Shown one piece after another: positions 57,370 to 64,000 of a DNA stretch of 64,000 nt. How positions within the stretch are numbered: position 1 is the stretch's first letter; each line of letters begins with the position of its first letter. The translations under genes and the position numbers were made by a program. The notes under the pieces were generated by a model. That model did no database searches and was not told the origin of the DNA. It saw only the letters and a program-made list of their open reading frames with translations. The stretch comes from Beroe forskalii (taxonomy: Eukaryota > Ctenophora > Nuda > Beroida > Beroidae): the NCBI GenBank assembly GCA_011033025.1, contig WFMF01000138.1, positions 354,540-418,539 on the forward strand, written 5' to 3'.

Positions 57370-58925
57370 TTAAATGAGTTTTCAAACAGAGAGGGATCCT
57401 GAGAGTATCGTCCTGAGAGGGTGGGAGAGGGTTTACCACACAGGTACACCAGAGAGGATCAGTATCGTCCTGAGAGAGTGGGAGAGAAGTCACCACACAG
57501 GTACACCAGAGAGGATCAGTATCGTCCTGAGAGGGTGGGAGGGGTTACCACACAGGTACACCAGAGAGAGGATCAGTATCGTCCTGAGAGGGTGGGAGAG
57601 GGGTTACCACACAGGTACACCAGAGAGGATCAGTATCGTCCTGAGAGGGTGGGAGGGGTTACCACACAGGTACACCAGAGAGAGGATCAGTATCGTCCTG
57701 AGAGAGGTGGGAGAGGGGTTACCACACAGGTACACCAGAGAGGATCAGTATCGTCCTGAGAGGGTGGGAGAGGGGTTACCACACAGGTAAACCAGAGAGG
57801 ATCAGTATCGTCCTGAGAGGGTGGGAGGGGTTACCACACAGGTACACCAGAGAGAGGATCAGTATCGTCCTGAGAGGGTGGGAGAGGGGTTACCACAGGT
57901 ACACCAGAGAGAGGATCAGTATCGTCCTGAGAGGGTGGGAGAGACCACACACAGGTACACCAGAGAGAGGATCAGTATCGTCCTGAGAAGGAGGGAGAGG
58001 GGTTACCACACAGGTAAACCAGAGAGAGGATCAGTATCGTCCTGAGAGGGTGGGAGAGGGGTTACCACACAGGTTAACCAGAGAGAGGATCAGTATCGTC
58101 CTGAGAGGGTGGGAGAGGGGTTACCACACAGGTACACCAGAGAGGATCAGTATCGTCCTGAGAGGGTGGGAGGGGTTACCACACAGGTTAACCAGAGAGA
58201 GGATCAGTATCGTCCTGAGAGGGTGGGAGAGGGGTTACCACACAGGTACACCAGAGAGAGGATCAGTATCGTCCTGAGAGGGTGGGAGAGGGGTTACCAC
58301 ACAGGTTAACCAGAGAGAGGATCAGTATCGTCCTGAGAGGGTGGGAGAGGGTTTACCACACAGGTACACCAGAGAGAGGATCAGTATCGTCCTGAGAAGG
58401 AGGGAGAGGGGTTACCACACAGGTAAACCAGAGAGAGGATCAGTATCGTCCTGAGAGGGTGGGAGAGGGGTTACCACACAGGTACACCAGAGAGAGGATC
58501 AGTATCGTCCTGAGAGGGTGGGAGAAGGGTTACCACACAGGCACACCAGAGAGAGGATCAGTATCGTCCTGAGAGGGTGGGAGAGGGGTTACCACACAGG
58601 TACACCAGAGAGAGGATCAGTATCGTCCTGAGAGGGTGGGAGGAGGGTTACCACACAGGTACACCAGAGAGGATCAGTATCGTCCTGAGAGGGTGGGAGA
58701 GGGGTTACCACACAGGTACACCAGAGAGGATCAGTATCGTCCTGAGAGGGTGGGAGAGGGGTTAATACACAGGTACACCAGAGAGAGGATCAGTATCGTC
58801 CTGAGAGGGTGGGAGAGGGGTTACCACACAGGTACACCAGAGAGAGGATCAGTATCGTCCTGAGAGGGTGGGAGAGGGGTTAATACACAGGTATACCAGA
58901 GAGAGGATCAGTACCGTCCTGAGAG
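57370..58925. repeat. 57-59-bp minisatellite, about 27 units
   Basis: Units GAGAGAGGATCAGTATCGTC + CTGAGAGGGTGGGAGAGGGG + TTACCACACAGGTACACCA, with 53-, 57- and 59-bp length variants from GA-pair gain or loss, and TTAACC/TAAACC variants. Highly homogeneous. The ORFs with ISIVLRGWE or QYRPERVGE are by-products. Confidence 0.95.
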
Positions 58926-59060
58926 GACACGGGGTTCAAATAACAGCAAATTGGAAGAATTACAACCGCTCGGAAACACATTGAACTAAAAATATCACAA
59001 GATTGATCCCAACGACCCAACACTTCCAGTAGATATTCAAATACAAAGGAAGTAACTCAC

Positions 59061-59202
59061 AGAAACTTGCCGATGCGGACGTCAGCAATGAGGGCTCCCA
59101 GGAGAGGGGTGGTGTAGCAGAGGGCAATGAACTCGTGATACCACGTGGTAGCCTCGTCCGTACTCATCATCAGCTTCTCAGTGAGGTAGATCATGAGGAC
59201 AG
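59061..59202 (-). CDS. Internal exon of an SLC15-type peptide transporter
   Basis: On the minus strand an acceptor with a pyrimidine tract (CTCTAACTCCTCTAAATGTTGTCAG) precedes 142 bp, which end at a consensus donor (TTTCT|GTGAGT). The exon reads VLMIYLTEKL, STDEATTWYHEFIALCY and TTPLLGALIADVRIGKF. This matches the proton-coupled oligopeptide transporter (POT/PTR2, SLC15) signature region around transmembrane helices 2-3, where animal PepT proteins have a (Y/F)HxFVALCYxTPxLGALIADSWLGKF pattern. The product would import di- and tripeptides with protons at the plasma membrane. Upstream exons should lie to the right, beyond the inverted poly(A) element, and downstream ones to the left; none was recognised. 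The 5' edge of the exon and its acceptor are copied twice at 59205-59400. Confidence 0.85.
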
Positions 59203-59204
59203 CT

Positions 59205-59400
59205 GACAACATTTAGAGGAGTTAGAGGGGAGAGCTGACAACATCATCAGCTTCTCAGTGAGGTAGATCATGAGAACAGTTGACAACATTTAGAGGAGTT
59301 AGAGGGGGAGTGAGCTGACAACATCATCAGCTTCTCAGTGAGGTAGATCATGAGGACAGCTGACAACATTTGGAGGGGTTAGAGGGGGAGTGAGCTGACA
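59205..59400 (-). repeat. Tandem copies of the SLC15 exon edge and acceptor
   Basis: Two extra copies (about 77 and 80 bp) each hold the first 37-38 exon bases (CATCATCAGCTTCTCAGTGA then GGTAGATCATGAG.ACAG on the plus strand) and the upstream pyrimidine tract. The copy ending at 59360 keeps TTGTCAG; the middle one (59242-59280) has TTGTCAA, a broken acceptor. Neither has a donor. Confidence 0.88.
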
Positions 59401-59856
59401 AAATTTAGAGGAATGAGAGGGGGGGGGGTAAGCTGACAAGGTGGGAAAGTCGATTTGTAACAAAGTGTAATCATACGTAGTGTGATAGTGAAGGGAGAGA
59501 ATCTTTGAATGAAATATTTGGCTACTCAAAGAAGGTGTAAGATAGTAATTGAAGACCTGGATTTTTTTTTTTTTTTTTTTTGGTTGAGCTAGCCAAGACT
59601 CGCCGAGTAAATCCCGTTCTTAAATTGGGATAGTTTGGCAATGGGCTTAGTTATGGAATACTCTCCTTTGTATTGCCAGATGTTGTCTGATCCCCGCGAG
59701 GGGGTCAGATGACGTCGGACAATCTAAGTACCCCCTTTTGTTTCCCAATTTATTTCCCCCTTTATTTCCTCAATTGAACTTTTTTTATAACTTAGGTATC
59801 TATTGAAGTGAGTTTGCTGGTTTATAAGTATGTTTTAAAACAATCCAGTTAGCGTC

Positions 59857-60066
59857 TTAGCGCCCTTTACATCTAAATGTATTTCTCCAGTCAGCAGAAA
59901 TTTCACCAATTGCATCCTTTCCCCTTCCCTTTTCTTGCGTCTTTGCGCCCATTGTGTTGAATTTTAGGAGAGTTATCCAATGCGGAAAGGAGTACCACTT
60001 ACCTGGAGAGTCGCCACACTCTCTAGAGCTGGCAGACAGTCTCTGATTACGATGAAGCTGGAACAA
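59857..60066 (-). CDS. Small ORF of the poly(A) element, second copy
   Basis: The same 69-residue translation as at 54435-54644, starting MFQLHRNQRL, in the inverted element. No domain is recognised. Its significance depends on whether the identity is due to recency or to selection. Confidence 0.3.
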   Translation of the reverse strand: MFQLHRNQRLSASSRECGDSPGKWYSFPHWITLLKFNTMGAKTQEKGRGKDAIGEISADWRNTFRCKGR

Positions 60067-61209
60067 GAGAAAGGGTTCCTGGTCAAAGAGGAAGCTGTTA
60101 ACATACCAATGCTAGAAAAACCAACATAAAAAGGCATTTATTAAGTGATAGTGGTGATCATGCTGAGAGTAAGGACGGCCACATTTAATAATGAGGAGGT
60201 TTTTCACGACAGTGCACTAATTATAAAAAAGCCATAAGTCCAAGACATAATCTAAATAAACCTCCACTACTTCTATCTATTTCAAGATGGGCCGTGGACT
60301 TATGAGAAATCTAGGGTATTATGAGAATTCTAGAAGAAATAGGTACTTGATGTATCTATAAAGTAGGAAGAACGGCATGAAAAAGCTCAAATCAGTAGCA
60401 GATGACCAAAGCTGTGTTTGTGTTTTGATTTGTGTGTTTGTTTTTTTTTCACTGTATTTCCTTAACTTCTTTTTGGTATACTCGTTGAAACTGGTAGTCT
60501 TAGCAATCAGTGCGATTTCTCTTCTTCGAGGCTTCAATTGTCAACTGAGGTCAATGCTTCTGTGATGTCTAAGAGAATCAATCTGGTCCTTCGTTGTTTT
60601 TGTTTCATTTCAAGACCGACCGTAGCATATTTTCTCAAGCTACTATGGGTGCCCATTTGTCATTCATGTTCAGGCACATCCATGGGGAGACTACCAGTAT
60701 AGTTTCTGTCATGTTGTTATTATAATTCTTAAGCGTTTTCCGAATGATCTTCTGAATTAATTGGAAAATGCTACCAATTTGACTTAGCTAGACGATTGAA
60801 AAAGATAAGAAGGTAAAGCTTGCCGATGTTTAGAATATCACGCCAATGCAACCCCTGCATATCATTATCATGAAGATGCTGAAAAAACGCTATAAATGCC
60901 CAATATAGTTAATCAATGAAATACTGCGCCATTGCGCCCATCATGTAGCATCGGTACAGATTAATAAGCAATGCTAGTTTAAGATAAATTGGCAAAACTA
61001 GTCGGGAAAAGGCTACACCGCATATATCTCCATCATAGGCAGTATTATGAATGACCGAGCTATTCGAGGTAAAAGACCCTACCAGTTCCCTACTAATCTA
61101 CCTGTACGCCCATAATCATTAGAGTGGAAGAATGTTAAAGAGATAATTAAAATTAGCCTGCCGAAAAGAAGTACTGCATCAATGTGCCCATCGTGAAGAG
61201 TATTCTTAA

Positions 61210-61916
61210 GGGGGCCGGGGGGGTCCGAGGCCGGTTCCCGGGTCCCCGCCGTCTCCGACAGAGGAGAACGCCAGCCACCAGCAGGCCCTCACCCCACGCA
61301 AAAACACCGCCCATTGCCCCATCATGAACCCCCCCAAAATACATAAATTTGCCCGCAATCACAGCGCGCGCGCGAACTCCCAACGCGATCCGCCGAAAAT
61401 CATCTCCAAAACCCATCCCCCCCACAGCGCCTGAGGAAAACCCCCGAAACCCGGCAGCTACGCTCCAGGGCACAAAACAAAACCCCCGACCGGCCAGACT
61501 TCCGATTCAGGCCCCAGAAATGAAAATATGGCCTTTTGAAATTTGAAAATCGTCATTTTTGACCAATTTTTGGACAGGAGCCAACTTTGAAAATTCATAT
61601 TTTCACTTCTGAGGCCCAAATCAAAAACCTGACCGATCAAAAGCCTCATCCCACGCCCCAGAACACAACCACCAAGCCCCAAGGGCCCCCCCCAAAAACT
61701 GCAGGAGAAGACAGACCCCAAAGACGACCCCCGGCAAACCGCGTCGCAAGCCCGCGCGCGCACTGCAATCACAGGCGAAATCGCGATCCGAAAAATTCAC
61801 AACTCCGGCCAGGAACAATACCCCCACACGGGGCAAAAACCCACCGGCAGCCGCCCCCCCCCCCATCAGAAACAACAAAAAACCGGAAACCGACCTCGGA
61901 CCCCCCCCCGGCACCC
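61210..61916. mobile_element. 707-bp GC-rich TTAA-flanked element
   Basis: Bordered by TTAA at 61206-61209 and 61917-61920. Inverted ends carry CCGGGGGGGTCCGAGGCCGG at the left and, as reverse complement of the right, CCGGGGGGGGGTCCGAGGTC. The left poly(A) element has the uninterrupted site CTTAAG at 52681-52686, proving insertion. TTAA duplication is typical of piggyBac-type (also Kolobok) elements. The interior is C-rich on this strand, CpG-rich and non-coding. Confidence 0.85.
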
Positions 61917-62994
61917 TTAAGGTAAAGATAATAATAATTGCCAAGTAGTCCTGTTATGATACTGTGTCAGTGCACCTAAAATGGCGATGATAAAAGATAC
62001 TTTAAACGTAGCGAGCCATGGGATATAGTGTTGCGTCGATGCGATAAACTTGAGGCTAAAGAATCATGAGCGATTATAAAAAGAAACAGCTAGTAAAAAT
62101 GCGCTTATACGCCCGTTGCGGGAGGATTGTACTGGATTAAAAGATTTTAACTATCCTGAGTCTTACACGTAAGAATAGCTTTGGTTATTCGGACAAGAAA
62201 AATGAGTGAATAAACGATTTTACTGCCTGATGTAATGAATACTTTTAAGTCTATTAGCTTATTCCTAAGAAGAACTATTGTGAAGGACTAGTAAAATGAT
62301 ATTCAAATTCAACTTCAATTAATGCGCCCATCATGAACATCTAATTAACATAATATTATAGAAGATAAACAAAACGATTCAACAAATGATACTTCGGCAC
62401 CTAGTGGCATAAAAGTGGATACTCTAAATGAAGTAGAAAACTGGTATGTTAACAGGAAAGCAGGAAGTAGTTGATTCGTTGTACTTGTCATCTGAAACCG
62501 TCCGCAAATTTGATTGTACACAGTAGTTTTGAAAGTGGTAAAATAACATAAAATATCTAGCGCTGTAGTTGGAGGTTATTTAGGTTACTGTATACCGTGC
62601 ATGGCGTATGCCGCATGGTACGTACTCGATGAATCTCAATCTCTGCTAACCCTTCCCAAATTTATTTATTCTGTACTAGGGAAAAATTGATTAATTCCGT
62701 CCTGGCAAGGACGGCCACCCCCCCCCCCCACAGTAAGTGCGTACTAAGTAGATATTTAAGAATAATAAAAGATTAAAAAAAAGAGTAAGATGAAAAGATA
62801 AGAGGTTAAAATGCGTTCAAAACACTCATCCTTTTCCTATTTGCTTTTCTTTAGTGGTCTTTCGGGATTTAAGCCCATCATCTATTTTCCAAGTCTTGTC
62901 TTTGGACTTCTATATGTGTGACCGACACAAAATTCGTCTCAAACAAGCAACAAAAACAGCGTTTGATTTAAACACAAGGAAATAAATTAAAAGG

Positions 62995-64000
62995 TTAATA
63001 AAGAAGTATAGTCGGAAGGGAAAAAGAACGGTTTAGTTACTGTCTATTTTAGAATGGAACTGGAAAAAGAATAGGAAATAATGATAAATGGAATAGATAA
63101 AAGGTGCTGAAATATGAAAATAATAGAAAATAGGTGGAATAGGATTAAATTGGCTAAGATATGGAGAGGCACGGAAATGAACACGAATAATAAACACTGG
63201 TAAGTTAAATGTCATACACGTGTGATCAATTTGCTCCTATATAAACAATGTCATTGAATTTCGAAAGCAAACATAGTGCGCGGCTCAATTTTTTTTAAAA
63301 GAGTTACGGCCCTAGGATAGTGATAGTCGGAAGGGAAAAAGAACGGTTTAGTTACTGTCTATTTTAGAATGGAACTGGAAAAAGAATAGGAAATAATGAT
63401 AAATGGAATAGATAAAAGGTGCTGAAATTTTTTGAAAAGAACAATGTGGTTTTTAAACAATGTCATTGAATTTCGAAAGCAAACTTAGTGCGCGGCTCAA
63501 TTTTTTAAGGATACGGCCCTAAGATAGTGATAGTCGGAAGGGAAAAAAAGAACGGTTTAGTTACTGTCTATTTTAGAATGGAACTGGAAAAAGAATAGGA
63601 AATAATGATAAATGGAATAGATAAAGGTGCTGAAATATGAAAATAATAGAAAATAGGTGGAATAGGATTAAATTGGCTAAGATATGGAGAGGCACGGAAA
63701 TGAACACGAATAATAAACACTGGTAAGTTAAATGTCATACACGTGTGATCAATTTGCTCCTATATAAACAATGTCATTGAATTTCGAAAGCAAACATAGT
63801 GCGCGGCTCAATTTTTAAAAGAGTTACGGCCTAGGATAGTGATAGTCGGAAGGGAAAAAGAACGGTTTAGTTACTGTCTATTTTAGAATGGAACTGGAAA
63901 AGAATAGGAAATAATGATAAATGGAATAGATAAACGGTGCTGAAATATGAAAATAATAGAAAATGGGTGGAATTTTTTTTTGGCTAAGATATGGAGTGCA
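62995..64000 (-). repeat. 5' monomers of the right poly(A) element
   Basis: Reverse-complement copies of the 315-bp monomer. The landmark ACACGAATAATAAACACTGG lies at 63181 and 63704. The monomer between them has lost about 100 bp around 63430 (TTTTTTGAAAAGAACAATGT replaces the expected sequence). At least one more monomer continues to the window end. Confidence 0.85.

Larger units (their letters stand above)
59562..64000 (-). mobile_element. Poly(A) element, right copy, inverted, runs off window
   Basis: The reverse complement matches the left copy from its poly(A) tail (here T20, 59562-59581) through the 69-codon ORF, the GTCTGATCCCCGCGAGG hairpin region and the 5' monomers. It differs by carrying one instead of about ten minisatellite units, a 707-bp insertion at 61210-61916, and extra CCGTCCTGGCAAGGACGG before the C-run at 62697. 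The 5' end and outer target duplication lie beyond 64000. Confidence 0.85.

Noticed and set aside
57374-58863. Repeat proteins with ISIVLRGWE or QYRPERVGE
   Set aside because: Minisatellite translation; frame changes with each unit-length variant and no start or splice context supports a gene.
61153-61944. ORFs of 104-112 codons in the GC-rich insert
   Set aside because: High-GC, stop-poor sequence open on both strands at once; the segment is a TTAA-flanked non-coding element.
50801-64000. A DNA transposon with 4-kb terminal inverted repeats
   Set aside because: The left arm alone has a poly(A) tail and its own flanking duplication, so the arms are two separate poly(A) insertions in opposite orientation.

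Overview
This is a gene-poor, repeat-dense stretch of animal nuclear DNA, not prokaryotic, organellar or viral. The main evidence is a spliced exon of an SLC15-type oligopeptide transporter (59061-59202, minus), a tandem pair of Penelope-like retroelements with GIY-YIG endonucleases (13692-18181, minus), Helitrons, several terminal-inverted-repeat transposons and at least ten unrelated satellite or minisatellite arrays. One 100-base assembly gap lies at 47694-47793. The species cannot be told from the sequence; an invertebrate is likely.

Layout. 1-2680: AT-rich, with a truncated Helitron. 2681-10963: a 21-bp minisatellite in three blocks, the first two separated by a 4.3-kb TIR element (3194-7526) that is itself filled with a 22-bp satellite. 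11490-13507: two TA-flanked MITE-like elements. 13692-18181: the Penelope pair. 20820-22640: a tandem array and a GGAAGTA-rich foldback repeat. 23609-24367: second copy of the 12734-13507 element. 25297-39748: a cluster of inverted-repeat elements, each filled with its own short self-complementary word (TAGCCCC, AGGTCCCAT, CTCGGCC, AGGCGCC, GTCCATTGGATCC), plus two complete non-autonomous Helitrons. Three of the word-filled elements have clean 8-bp target duplications. 40826-43020: a 12-bp array. 44590-45680: a 143-bp array. 48699-49354: a Helitron disrupted by a MITE.

50801-64000: two copies of one unnamed poly(A)-tailed element in opposite orientation. The left copy has a target-site duplication and 5' tandem monomers. 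The right copy runs off the window and carries a 707-bp TTAA-flanked GC-rich insertion, for which the left copy supplies the empty site. Between the copies lie two decayed Ulp1-like protease exons, a 57-59-bp minisatellite and the SLC15-like exon, whose 3' splice site has been tandemly copied twice.

No complete intact protein-coding gene is visible. Host coding sequence amounts to one confident exon, two paralogous decayed protease exons and a few weak exon candidates. The long ORFs in the arrays are artefacts of repeat periods divisible by three or of stop-free repeat units.
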